From Rhizobium jaguaris (GTDB lineage: Bacteria; Pseudomonadota; Alphaproteobacteria; Rhizobiales; Rhizobiaceae), in the NCBI RefSeq assembly GCF_003627755.1, contig NZ_CP032694.1:3649501-3713500 (forward strand): a DNA stretch of 64,000 bases, in the 5' to 3' direction. Numbering within the stretch: the first letter of the stretch is position 1; each line of letters opens with the position of its first letter. The notes under the pieces are model-generated. The model was not told the origin of the DNA. It worked only from the letters and a program-made list of their open reading frames with translations, and ran no database searches. The position numbers and the translations under genes are program-made. Below are positions 42,967 to 51,518 of this stretch, in pieces.

Positions 42967-45180
42967 TCAGGCGGCCGCTTCTTGCTCGCCGGCAAGCGCG
43001 CGGGCCGTCTGCGCCTTCAGCCGCTTGCTGATTTCCGCTTCGGGCAGCGGCTTGCCGAAGAAATAACCCTGCAGCTCGTCGCAGCCGAAGAGCTGCAGGG
43101 CGATCCCCTGCTCTTCCGTCTCGATGCCTTCCGCCGTCACGGGAATGTCAAGTGAGCGCGCCAATGCCACCGTCGCCTGCAGCATCTCGCGGGCACGGCT
43201 ATCCGTCAGCACATCCATGGTCAGCGATCGGTCGATCTTGATGCGGTCGAAGCCGAATTGGCGGAGATAGCCGATCGAAGAGAAGCCCGAACCGAAGTCA
43301 TCAAGCGCCACCTTGACGCCCAGCGCCTTCAGCCGCTCGATCGACTGGCGGGTGCGCTCCGGATTCTGGATGATATAGCCTTCGGTGATTTCCAGCGTGA
43401 TGCGTTCGGCTTCGATCTCTGCGTGATTCAGGACATGCCGGACATAGTCTGCAAAAGCGGGATTGCGGAATTGTCCCGGCGAGACGTTGACCGCAATCCG
43501 CAGGTCTGGCCATTGCTGCGCCGCCTCACAGGCCTTGCGTAGCACGAGCAGCCCGAGTGCCTCGATCAAGCCGCTCGTCTCGGCGACGGGAATGAAGGCT
43601 TCGGGCGAAATCGGCCCGTAACCGGGCCGGCTCCAGCGCACCAATGCCTCAACGCCGGTGATCTCATGGGTCTTGGCATCGACCAGCGGCTGATAGGCGA
43701 GCGTCAGTTCTTCCTTTTCGATGGCATTTCGCAGGTCAAGTTCCAGCGCGTTGCGTTCCTCGCGATCGGCATCCATAGCCGTCTCGTAGCAGGTCATGCG
43801 GGCGCGGCCGGCTTCCTTGGCCTTGTACATGGCAAGGTCGGCGCGACGCACCAGCTCCTCGCGGTCGATCCGGCCCTCCGGCGAGCTGGCAATGCCGATG
43901 CTGGCGCCGACCACCACCACACGGCGGCCGATCTCCAACGGCTCGGCAAAGAAATCCAGCACTTGTTCCGCAAGCCTGAGCGCCGGCGCGTCATTCAGTT
44001 CCTTGGTCGGAAAAGCAACGGCGAATTCGTCGCCGCCAAGGCGCGCGAGCGCCGCCGTCGGCGGAATGAGCACATTCAGTCCAGCCGCGACGGCGCGGAT
44101 CAACTGATCCCCGGTGCCATGGCCGTAGGCGTCATTGATCTCCTTGAAGCCGTCGAGGTCGAGATAGAGCAGCAGGACATTGCTGCCGTCGGCGCGGGCA
44201 CTTTCCACCAATCGGTCGACATCAAGGCGCAGACCCTCGCGATTGAGAAGGCCGCTGAGCCGGTCTCGCAGCGAACCCTGCCGCGCTAACGCCTCCTCCG
44301 CTCTCAGCCGGCGACCTGCCAACGACCCCAGTATCAGCAGCACCACGAAAAACATGCCGACCAGACCGAGTGCGCCGAGGACCAGCGGACGGGCCTGTTG
44401 ATAGCTGACGTCACCTGGCCCGCGCGAGGTCCAGACCAGCCGCCCGAGCGGCTTGCCGAGCGGATCGACGATCGAGACGGCATAGCGCGCAGTCGTGTCC
44501 GGCGGCACCAGCCTGAGGCCACTGATGACATAGGTGTTGGAAAGCATCTTGATCTTGGCGGCATCCAGATGCCGGACAAAGATCAGATAACGGCGCTTGC
44601 CTTCCGGCACGGGGATATGGCCGGATTTTTCGCGGATCGTCGCGACACCGATGGCGGCGATGCCCTTGTCGGTCATCACATAGCCGCTTGCTTCCGGCAC
44701 GCTGGTTACCCGCGTCTTGCGTACCTGATCCACCAAGGCCCACATCGAGGCATCGAAGACATCCTCGACCTTATCGGTCATCGGTTTGCCGTCGCGATAG
44801 GCGATGACGGGCTTGTTGCTGTCGTCGACGACCAGCGCCATGTCGAACAGGGAGCCATCGGAGGACATTTCGCCATAGGCGCCGGCAATCCACTCCTGAT
44901 CGTTTTCTTCATAGACATTCCTGGCGGCGGCGTTTCGTGCTGCATAGTCATGCAGCGTCGCGTCGAGCAGGCCTTCGAAGGTCTTCAGCGCACCGGCGGT
45001 GGTTTCCCAGGAGCGCTCGTCGTCTAATTTGTTGGAATAGTCCGCCACCCGACCGATCGCCGTCAGCACCATCAGCGTGACGACCGTGACGACCAAAGCG
45101 AATGAAAACAAAACGGCCGTCACGATGGAATGACGACCGATTTGCGTATTCCGCTGGATTGACCCGAAAACTGCTCCCAA
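42967..45180 (-). CDS. CHASE4-GGDEF-EAL c-di-GMP turnover protein
   Basis: A 737-residue membrane protein. Helix one (about residues 20-42) and helix two (about 265-290) bracket a CHASE4-type periplasmic sensor (DERSWETTAGALKTFEGLLD). The GGDEF domain has an intact GGDEF at residues 382-386 with LYLDLDGFKEINDAYGHGTG before it. The EAL domain has EALVRW with Glu511, VNVSPGQF, LEITEG, DDFGSGFSSIGYL and KIDRSLT. Both sites look complete, so it may make or break c-di-GMP depending on the signal. It ends 5 bp from the convergent trhO gene. Confidence 0.9.
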   Translation of the reverse strand: MGAVFGSIQRNTQIGRHSIVTAVLFSFALVVTVVTLMVLTAIGRVADYSNKLDDERSWETTAGALKTFEGLLDATLHDYAARNAAARNVYEENDQEWIAGAYGEMSSDGSLFDMALVVDDSNKPVIAYRDGKPMTDKVEDVFDASMWALVDQVRKTRVTSVPEASGYVMTDKGIAAIGVATIREKSGHIPVPEGKRRYLIFVRHLDAAKIKMLSNTYVISGLRLVPPDTTARYAVSIVDPLGKPLGRLVWTSRGPGDVSYQQARPLVLGALGLVGMFFVVLLILGSLAGRRLRAEEALARQGSLRDRLSGLLNREGLRLDVDRLVESARADGSNVLLLYLDLDGFKEINDAYGHGTGDQLIRAVAAGLNVLIPPTAALARLGGDEFAVAFPTKELNDAPALRLAEQVLDFFAEPLEIGRRVVVVGASIGIASSPEGRIDREELVRRADLAMYKAKEAGRARMTCYETAMDADREERNALELDLRNAIEKEELTLAYQPLVDAKTHEITGVEALVRWSRPGYGPISPEAFIPVAETSGLIEALGLLVLRKACEAAQQWPDLRIAVNVSPGQFRNPAFADYVRHVLNHAEIEAERITLEITEGYIIQNPERTRQSIERLKALGVKVALDDFGSGFSSIGYLRQFGFDRIKIDRSLTMDVLTDSRAREMLQATVALARSLDIPVTAEGIETEEQGIALQLFGCDELQGYFFGKPLPEAEISKRLKAQTARALAGEQEAAA

Positions 45181-45290
45181 TGCGCTTCTCCTTAGCTTGA
45201 GAAGTCTGCCTTCAGGTCTTCAAAAAACGGTTAAAGCGAACCTATGATTATTGCATGAAAGGGTTGTATATTTATTGGCGCAGCAAGCAT

Positions 45291-45845
45291 TCATACAGAT
45301 GCGCGGATTGCCTGCGCAAAACGATCGAGACCGGCTCTCAGCGCGCCGCTCTGTTGCAGCTCGGCTAGGACCGACGCCTGCGCCTCGTCGCTCTTGCCGG
45401 CGAGCGGCACCCGCAGAAAAGCCTCCGACACGATACGGAGCGACATGGTCTTCAGGACTTCGGTCAGTTGCTCCAGCACAAGATCGCCGCGATACGACGC
45501 GTGTGCAAACATCAGCGGCTTGAACGGCACCTCGTCGCGCGACACCAGCCAATCCAATGCATTCTTGAAGCCGCCGGGAATGCCATGGGCATATTCCGGA
45601 CAGGAGACGATCAGCCCGTCCGCATCGCGAATCTTTGCGGCGAATGTTTCGACGACAGGAGGCGTCCTGTCGCCCTCATGATCCGGGTTGAAGATCGGCA
45701 GACTGCCGATCAAATCGCAGATTTCGATGGAGACTCCGTCAGAGGAGACCCGCTGCAGAGCCTCCAGCAGCCGGCGGCTGGTGGAGACCTGTCTTTGACT
45801 ACCGCAGAGCGCGTAGAGGGAGAGAGGACGCTGGATCATGCGCAA
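45291..45845 (-). CDS. NADPH-dependent FMN reductase
   Basis: A 184-residue flavodoxin-like protein. LYALCGSQRQVSTSRRLLEA is the FMN-phosphate loop (GSxRxxS type), and VSCPEYAHGIPGGFKNALDW is the signature of the NADPH-FMN reductase/chromate-quinone reductase family (PEYxxxxPGxLKNAIDW type). It probably reduces quinones, FMN or metal ions and protects against oxidative stress. The start could be 45845 or 45839; neither has a good ribosome site. The ISAs1-type element ends 36 bp upstream, so its original promoter may have been displaced. Confidence 0.87.
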   Translation of the reverse strand: MRMIQRPLSLYALCGSQRQVSTSRRLLEALQRVSSDGVSIEICDLIGSLPIFNPDHEGDRTPPVVETFAAKIRDADGLIVSCPEYAHGIPGGFKNALDWLVSRDEVPFKPLMFAHASYRGDLVLEQLTEVLKTMSLRIVSEAFLRVPLAGKSDEAQASVLAELQQSGALRAGLDRFAQAIRASV

Positions 45846-45880
45846 GATTTATCAGGCGCCATCGATTCGGGCGATAGCTA

Positions 45881-47117
45881 CCCTCCCCTCGAAGGCAGGG
45901 CTATCGCATTTGAGCGAGGAGAGATTTGAGGAAGGAGTTGTTCCATCCCGCCTTTTTGACTTTGAGGCGGATGGAGTCCTTCGTTGGATCGGATCGCAGC
46001 AGGTTGAGGGCGAGACGGCGGAGGATGGCGAGGTTCTGCGCAGTGTGATCGTTTCGTGTGTGGATACGATCTTCGCCGAAGGCGACGTCGAGAATCCAAT
46101 GCTGGCTGTTTTCGATGGACCAATGAGCCCGCACCACCCTGAGGACCTCGTCGGGATGAAGCAGGCACGATAGGGCGACATATCGCGTCTGGCGTTCTTC
46201 CTGCCCGTTGACGAGGCGGCGCGCATCAATCCTGGCCATGGCGACCAAGCCGTCGAAGCGATAGGTCTCGGCCCAATCCGGGACCGCCCGGACCCAGGCG
46301 CGACGCTCTTCCACCCGGCCGTGCGCGGCGGATGTGTGCGGGCTTGCGGCGGCAGCCGGCTCGACATTGGCGAACAAGGCTGCCGCGGCCCGATGAAGCG
46401 GACCGCGATTGCCTTTGATCATCAGGGCATAATCGCCACTGCGTGCCCGGATGGCTTGCGCCGTCCGGCGACTGCCATGCAAGGCGTCGGCGGTAACGAT
46501 GCTGCCGGCCAGATCTAACAGGGCGATGATCTCACGCGCCGCCGTCACTTCACTGCGGCCGGCGGCCAGGCGTTGGCCCAGAACCAGCCGTTGCTCGGCA
46601 CTCCAGACCGTCACCAAATGCAGCGGCGTCGTGCTGCCAGCAGCCTCGACCGCTCCGCGCAGCGATTTGCCGTCAATCGCCAGCACCGGCAGTCTTTCGT
46701 CCTGATCCCCTTGCGCATGGGCAAGCGCGGCGGCAAAGGCCGTCATGAAGCGACGAAACACCACCTCGAATGCCGCAGGCTCCAGCAGACGAAACGTCCG
46801 GCTAAATGTGTCGTGACTGGGAACGCCATGATCCAACTGCAGAAATTCGCTCAGCACATCCTGCTTGTCGCGGCCAAAGGCGGCAAAGTCCACGCAACTT
46901 TCCGCCCCGCACAACATGGCAGCAAAGGCTATCAGCAACACATCAGCCAAAGAATGCCGGGCATTCGCTGCCCGACCATCCGGCAATTCGCAAAACAGAT
47001 CCTGCAAGCCTCGCATGCAATCTCTCCAGACCAACTTCTGGAGAACCTACAGAATCCAATTCCTCACCAAACGCCACAACTTCCTCATATGCGATTCCCC
47101 TGCCTCGAAGGGGAGGG
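45881..47117 (-). mobile_element. ISAs1-type insertion sequence with 29-bp inverted repeats
   Basis: Terminal inverted repeats of 29 bp lie at 45881-45909 and 47089-47117. They agree at 24 of 29 positions, with shared blocks CCCTCCCCT, GGCAGGG and ATCGCAT. They enclose one intact transposase gene. The element is 1237 bp. No 8-10 bp target duplication is visible in the flanks. The IR resembles the GC-rich CCTCCCC/GGGGAGG hairpins dispersed elsewhere in the window, including one at 47191-47210 just outside it. Confidence 0.8.
45901..47016 (-). CDS. ISAs1-family DDE transposase
   Basis: A 371-residue protein. LQDLFCELPDGRAANARHSL is the N-terminal ISAs1-associated domain. The DDE triad lies in LPVLAIDGKSLRGA, SIVTADALHGSRRTA and HWSIENSQHWILDVAFGED. 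Conserved segments ALMIKGNRGPLH and SKR-like RVVRAHW are present. The frame is complete with no break. The ATG at 47016 has GGAGAG six bases upstream; an in-frame start at 47034 lacks it. The stop codon lies inside the left inverted repeat, as is common in compact IS elements. Confidence 0.92.
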   Translation of the reverse strand: MRGLQDLFCELPDGRAANARHSLADVLLIAFAAMLCGAESCVDFAAFGRDKQDVLSEFLQLDHGVPSHDTFSRTFRLLEPAAFEVVFRRFMTAFAAALAHAQGDQDERLPVLAIDGKSLRGAVEAAGSTTPLHLVTVWSAEQRLVLGQRLAAGRSEVTAAREIIALLDLAGSIVTADALHGSRRTAQAIRARSGDYALMIKGNRGPLHRAAAALFANVEPAAAASPHTSAAHGRVEERRAWVRAVPDWAETYRFDGLVAMARIDARRLVNGQEERQTRYVALSCLLHPDEVLRVVRAHWSIENSQHWILDVAFGEDRIHTRNDHTAQNLAILRRLALNLLRSDPTKDSIRLKVKKAGWNNSFLKSLLAQMR

Positions 47118-47190
47118 TCGGACCGAAGGTCCGGGGTGCGGTGACCATTGCGGATACCAGAGATCACCCCCACCCGCGCGTTGCGCGCGA

Positions 47191-47210
47191 CCTCCCCCTC
47201 AAAGGGGAGG
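47191..47210. repeat. CCTCCCC/GGGGAGG hairpin
   Basis: CCTCCCC (47191-47197) pairs with GGGGAGG (47204-47210) around a 6-nt loop, preceded by a CGCGCG-TTG-CGCGCG-like stem at about 47175-47189. It lies 11 bp after the beta-glucosidase stop (leftward gene), so may end its transcript. Confidence 0.5.
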
Positions 47211-47220
47211 TAGAACCGCA

Positions 47221-48594
47221 TCAAGCCGCCTTATGGTTCCCCTTCGGGAACTGACCGGCGAGTTCGCGATACCACTTGCCGCTCTTCTTGATCGTGCGCA
47301 CCTGCGTCTCGTAATCGACATGGACGAGACCGAAGCGCATGCGGTAACCTTCCGCCCATTCGAAATTATCCATCAGGCTCCATGCGAAATAACCGCGCAT
47401 GGGATAACCGTCCTTGATGAGGTCGGCGACAATGCCGAGATGGTCGATGTAGTAATCGAGGCGCCGCTGGTCATCGACTTCGCCGTTGACGACTTCCATG
47501 TTGTAGCAGGCGCCGTTTTCGGTGATGTAGCATTCCGGCAGTTGGTAGCGCTTGTAGAGGTCTTCCACGACATGCTTCAGGCCCGGTGCGTAGATTTCCC
47601 AGCCGATATCGGTCCTGGCGGCGCTGACCGGCGGCGCGTCCTTCGTCCAAGGGAAATCGCCGCTCTTGGACGCGTCATCGAAGACGCGCATCGGCATGTA
47701 GTAATTCAGGCCCCACCAGTCGAGCTTCTGGTTGATGATCTTCAGATCGCCATCCTCGACGACAGGCATACGATCGCCGAGAGCCTCGACGAACTCCTTC
47801 GGATACTGACCCTTGAAGATCGGACCGAAGAAGGCGCCGTTGTGGAACTGATGCGCGCGCTCGACCGCAGCCTGATCTTCGGCGCTATCGGAACCCGGCA
47901 GGATCGATGCGGCATTGAGCACGATACCGACCGGCACCTTCGGCGCTTCCGCGCGGATTGCCTCGACGCCGAGGCCATGCGCGAGATTCATATAGTGCAT
48001 GGCATAAAGCGCAGCCTGCATGTTGCGTTCGCCCGGCGCGTGGATGCCATAGAGGTGGCTAAGCCAGACAATGCACCAGGGCTCATTGAAGGTGGCGACC
48101 GAATCCAGGCGGTCGCCGAGGCGGCCCACGACAGTCTTCACATAACGCTGATAGGCATAGGCCGTCGAACGCGCCGTCCAGCCGCCGTCCCCGGCAAGCG
48201 TCAGCGGCAGGTCCCAGTGATAAAGCGTGGCGAAGGTCTTGATGCCGCGCGCCTTGCAGCCGTCGATGAGACGATCATAAAAATCGAGACCGGCTTCGTT
48301 CACCGGACCCGTACCGTCGGGAATGATGCGCGGCCAAGCGATCGAGAAGCGATAAGCCTCGACGCCCATCTCCTTGATGAGATCGAGATCCTGTTCCAGG
48401 CGGTTGTAGTGATCACAGGCGACATCACCGTTGTGGCGATGATAGACGCGGCCCGGCATGTTGGCGAAGGCATCCCAGATCGACGGCTTGCGGCCGTCCG
48501 CCTTGGTGGCGCCTTCGATCTGGAAAGCGGCAGTGGCGACGCCGAACGTGAAATCGCCCGGGAAACGGGCGGCGAAGCTTTTTGGATCAATCAT
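47221..48594 (-). CDS. GH1 beta-glucosidase
   Basis: A 457-residue glycoside hydrolase family 1 enzyme. FTFGVATAAFQIEGA opens the barrel. TFNEPW gives the acid/base Glu171, and ITENGA gives the nucleophile Glu359; ATLYHWDLP and YFAWSLMDNFEWAEGY are also family marks. There is no signal peptide, so the substrate must be imported, most likely by the ABC system at 51.5-55.1 kb. GAGG stands 7 nt before the ATG at 48594. A perfect CG-centred palindrome upstream (48717-48730) is a possible LacI operator. Confidence 0.92.
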   Translation of the reverse strand: MIDPKSFAARFPGDFTFGVATAAFQIEGATKADGRKPSIWDAFANMPGRVYHRHNGDVACDHYNRLEQDLDLIKEMGVEAYRFSIAWPRIIPDGTGPVNEAGLDFYDRLIDGCKARGIKTFATLYHWDLPLTLAGDGGWTARSTAYAYQRYVKTVVGRLGDRLDSVATFNEPWCIVWLSHLYGIHAPGERNMQAALYAMHYMNLAHGLGVEAIRAEAPKVPVGIVLNAASILPGSDSAEDQAAVERAHQFHNGAFFGPIFKGQYPKEFVEALGDRMPVVEDGDLKIINQKLDWWGLNYYMPMRVFDDASKSGDFPWTKDAPPVSAARTDIGWEIYAPGLKHVVEDLYKRYQLPECYITENGACYNMEVVNGEVDDQRRLDYYIDHLGIVADLIKDGYPMRGYFAWSLMDNFEWAEGYRMRFGLVHVDYETQVRTIKKSGKWYRELAGQFPKGNHKAA

Positions 48595-48716
48595 GACTAA
48601 CCTCGTTTCTTTCAAACGGCGGGACGGCCGGCTGCGATCGACCCGCGCTCACGATATTGGGCCGCGCGCGGTTTAAACCTACGAAAACGTCCTTGTACAG
48701 TCCTGAAATGACAAAA

Positions 48717-48730
48717 CTGCAACGTTGCAG
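48717..48730. promoter_or_regulatory. Perfect palindrome, LacI-operator-like, upstream of the beta-glucosidase
   Basis: CTGCAACGTTGCAG is a perfect 14-bp palindrome with a central CG, the usual geometry of LacI/GalR operators. It is 123 bp before the beta-glucosidase start and 55 bp after the dehydrogenase stop. It is too short and T-poor for a terminator. Confidence 0.5.
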
Positions 48731-48784
48731 TCAGAGGTCGAGGAGGACGGGGCGGCAAACAACCTGCCGTCCCATTCCCGCGGA

Positions 48785-49972
48785 TTAGAGCTTGACCCAG
48801 GCACCATTGCGCTTCGAAGAGGCAACGCAGGCCTCGACGAAAGCGACACCCTTCACGCCGTCATCGACGGTCGGGTAGACGACGGCCGGATCGATCGCCA
48901 CACCCTTCTTGCGGGCGTTGATGGCGCGCGCAGCTTCGGTGTAGATCGTCGCGAAGGCTTCAAGATAGCCTTCCGGATGGCCGGAGGGGATGCGCGAGAC
49001 GCGTGCAGCCGCAGCGCCCGATCCGGCGCCGTTGCGGGTGATGAGGCGCTTCGATTCACCGAACGGCGTGTACCAGAGATAGTTGGGGTCGGCTTGCGTC
49101 CATTCGATGCCGCCCTTGGTGCCGTAGACGCGCAGCTTGAGGCCGTTCTCATGACCCGGCGCCACCTGGCTGCACCACAGCATGCCCTTGGCCGGCTTTT
49201 CCTTACCCTTTGCCTTGAAGCGCAGCAGCAGATGACCATTGTCGTCAAGGCGGCGGCCTTCGACGAAGCTGTCGAGATCGGCGGCAAGGCTGTCGAGTTC
49301 GAGGCCCGTGACGAAGGAGGCGAGATTATAGGCGTGCGTGCCGATATCGCCGGTGGAGCCGCCGGCGCCGGACTGCGATGGATCGGTGCGCCAAGCTGCC
49401 TGCTTCTGGCCCGACTGCTCGATATTCTCCGTCAGCCAGTCCTGCGGATATTCCGCCTGCACGATACGGATATCGCCGAGCTCGCCATTGGCGATCATCT
49501 CACGCGCCTGGCGGACCATCGGATAGCCGGTGTAGTTGTGCGTGAGGATGAAGAGTGCGCCGCTTTCGTCGGCCACCTTCTTCAGCTTCTTGGCATCGGC
49601 AAGGTTGGAGGTCAGCGGCTTGTCGCAGATGACATGGATGCCGCGCTTCAGGAATTCCTTGGCGGCGTCGTAGTGAACATGGTTCGGCGTGACGATCGAA
49701 ACCGCTTCGATACCGTTCTTCAGCTTGGCTTCGCGGATCGCCATGTCGCGATAGCTGGCATAGGTGCGGGCTGGATCGAGACCGAGATCACGGCCCGAAG
49801 CGATAGCCTTGTCCGGCGAGGCCGACAGCGCGCCGGCGACGAGATCGAACTGGTCGTCAATGCGCGCGGCGATGCGATGCACCGCACCGATAAAGGCGCC
49901 CGCGCCTCCGCCCACCATGCCAAGCCGAATGCGCGGCTCACGCGTCTGCTCCGATGATCCTTCGATTGCCAT
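48785..49972 (-). CDS. Gfo/Idh/MocA-family dehydrogenase
   Basis: A 395-residue NAD(P)-dependent sugar or inositol-type dehydrogenase. The Rossmann motif is LGMVGGGAGAFIGAVHRIAA. AVSIVTPNHVHYDAAKEFLK and IHVICDKPLTSNLADAKKL carry the conserved Asp-Lys-Pro catalytic motif. GGSTGDIGTHAYNLASFVTG holds the D-x-x-x-H active-site pair. CAGGAGG precedes the ATG at 49972; a longer frame runs through a GC-rich repeat and is not coding. With the isomerase upstream it forms a pair often seen beside ribose-type ABC importers. The substrate is not known. Confidence 0.9.
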   Translation of the reverse strand: MAIEGSSEQTREPRIRLGMVGGGAGAFIGAVHRIAARIDDQFDLVAGALSASPDKAIASGRDLGLDPARTYASYRDMAIREAKLKNGIEAVSIVTPNHVHYDAAKEFLKRGIHVICDKPLTSNLADAKKLKKVADESGALFILTHNYTGYPMVRQAREMIANGELGDIRIVQAEYPQDWLTENIEQSGQKQAAWRTDPSQSGAGGSTGDIGTHAYNLASFVTGLELDSLAADLDSFVEGRRLDDNGHLLLRFKAKGKEKPAKGMLWCSQVAPGHENGLKLRVYGTKGGIEWTQADPNYLWYTPFGESKRLITRNGAGSGAAAARVSRIPSGHPEGYLEAFATIYTEAARAINARKKGVAIDPAVVYPTVDDGVKGVAFVEACVASSKRNGAWVKL

Positions 49973-50025
49973 AGATTCCTCCTGAAAAATGAAATGTGTG
50001 GGATGCGACCGCTTGGCGCGATAGT

Positions 50026-50191
50026 CCCCTCTCCCCGCCCGCGGGGAGAGGGCTAGGGTGAGGGGCCGAGCCTTCAGCAAGTCCGGAATTAGCGGAAAAT
50101 ATCGAGAAAGCCCCTCATCCGACCTGTCGCAATTTCGCTATGCTCAATTGCTCCAGCCCACCTTCTCCCCGCATTGCGGGGGGGAAGGGAC
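50026..50191. repeat. Composite GC-rich palindromic repeat between dehydrogenase and isomerase genes
   Basis: It contains CCCTCTCCCC (50027-50036) paired with GGGGAGAGGG (50043-50052), then CTAGGGTGAGGGG, a 50-bp spacer, CCCCTCATCCGACC, and a second hairpin CCTTCTCCCC ... GGGGGGAAGGG at 50161-50189. The same modules occur in the other order at 58093-58205. A long open frame through it is not coding. Confidence 0.7.
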
Positions 50192-50197
50192 TGGATC

Positions 50198-51250
50198 CTA
50201 AAGCCCCAGCATGCGCCGGTTGGCCGCCTGATCCGTGCCGCTGCCGGCAAAGTCGTCGAACGCCTTTTCGGTAACGCGGATGATGTGCGACTTGACGAAT
50301 TCGGCACCTTCGCGTGCGCCGTCTTCCGGATGCTTGAGGCAGCATTCCCACTCGACCACGGCCCAGCCGTCGAAATCATTGGCGGTCAGCTTCGAGAAGA
50401 TCGAGCCGAAATCGACCTGGCCGTCGCCGGGCGAACGGAAGCGGCCAGCGCGGTTGACCCAGCTCTGATAGCCGCCATAGACGCCCTGACGCCCGGTCGG
50501 ATTGAACTCCGCATCCTTGACGTGGAACATCTTGATGCGGTCCTTGTAGATATCAAGGTGGTCGAGATAGTCGAGGCACTGCAGGACATAGTGCGACGGG
50601 TCATAGAGCATGTTGGCGCGCGGATGGTTGCCGACCCGCTCCAGGAACATTTCGAACGTGATGCCGTCATGCAGATCTTCGCCGGGATGGATTTCATAGG
50701 CGACATCGACGCCGCAGGAATCGGCATGATCGAGGATCGGCGTCCAGCGGCGGGCAAGCTCGTCGAAGGCGGTTTCGACCAGGCCGGCCGGGCGCTGCGG
50801 CCAGGGATAGAGGAACGGCCAGGCAAGAGCGCCGGAGAAGGTTGCATGCGCCTTGATGCCGAGATGCTTGGAAGCCGACAGCGCCATCTTCACCTGCTCG
50901 ACGGCCCACTCCTGCCGCGCCTTCGGATTGCCGCGCACTTCCGGCGCCGCAAAGCCGTCGAAAGCCTCATCATAAGCCGGATGCACCGCAACGAGCTGGC
51001 CCTGCAAATGGGTCGAAAGCTCAGTGACCTCGACGCCGTTGGCGCGGGCGACGCCGGCGAATTCGTCGCAATAGTCCTTGGAGCTCGCGGCCTTCTTCAG
51101 GTCGATGAGCTGGCCTGCCCAGGTCGGTACCTGCACGCCGACATAGCCGGCATCAGCTGCCCATTTGGTGATCGAATCCCACGAGTTGAACGGAGCTTCG
51201 TCACTTGCGAATTGCCCGAGAAACAGGCCTGGGCCCTTGATCGTCTTCAT
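50198..51250 (-). CDS. Sugar phosphate isomerase/epimerase (TIM barrel, AP-endonuclease 2 fold)
   Basis: A 350-residue protein of the xylose-isomerase-like TIM barrel family. YVGVQVPTWAGQLIDLKKAA is the first strand. VDVAYEIHPGEDLHD, MLYDPSHYVLQCLDYLDHL, IKMFHVKDAEFNP and WAVVEWECC contribute the Glu, Asp, His and Glu metal ligands of the barrel. Such enzymes isomerise or epimerise keto-sugars, often after a Gfo/Idh-type oxidation. AGGGAGG stands before the ATG at 51250. A LacI-type operator lies just upstream, so it has its own regulated promoter, and the dehydrogenase follows on the same strand. Confidence 0.88.
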   Translation of the reverse strand: MKTIKGPGLFLGQFASDEAPFNSWDSITKWAADAGYVGVQVPTWAGQLIDLKKAASSKDYCDEFAGVARANGVEVTELSTHLQGQLVAVHPAYDEAFDGFAAPEVRGNPKARQEWAVEQVKMALSASKHLGIKAHATFSGALAWPFLYPWPQRPAGLVETAFDELARRWTPILDHADSCGVDVAYEIHPGEDLHDGITFEMFLERVGNHPRANMLYDPSHYVLQCLDYLDHLDIYKDRIKMFHVKDAEFNPTGRQGVYGGYQSWVNRAGRFRSPGDGQVDFGSIFSKLTANDFDGWAVVEWECCLKHPEDGAREGAEFVKSHIIRVTEKAFDDFAGSGTDQAANRRMLGL

Positions 51251-51276
51251 GCGTAATTCCTCCCTGATCGTGTAAC

Positions 51277-51290
51277 TGTAAACGTTTCCG
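51277..51290. promoter_or_regulatory. LacI-type operator upstream of the isomerase
   Basis: TGTAAACGTTTCCG matches the TGTAAACGTTTACA consensus of many LacI-family operators at 12 of 14 positions, with the central CG. It is 27 bp before the isomerase start. The half-site TGTAAA is shared with the twin operators at 55167-55201. Confidence 0.6.
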
Positions 51291-51464
51291 AAGCGTCTTA
51301 ACACCTCATTCGGGGCGAACAAGGCGTCCAGCCCTCAAAAAACAATAGGGCCGTCAGGCCAAAAGTCGAATGCATGGAGACCTAATCACGGCCCGCCTTC
51401 GACGGCAAGAGGTACGTGCCGCAAAAATCGCCGCGCTCGGAAAAACTGCGTGGCAGACCGTACG

Positions 51465-51490
51465 AAAACGCCCGCCGGAACCGGCGGGCG
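51465..51490 (-). terminator. Terminator of the sugar ABC operon
   Basis: A perfect 10-bp GC stem (CGCCCGCCGG with CCGGCGGGCG, 51469-51490) with a 2-nt loop is followed on the minus strand by TTTT (51465-51468). It lies 29 bp after the binding-protein stop and separates the ABC operon from the isomerase gene. Confidence 0.85.
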
Positions 51491-51518
51491 CCTCTCTCGA
51501 AATGCGTGGATCAGCCGA

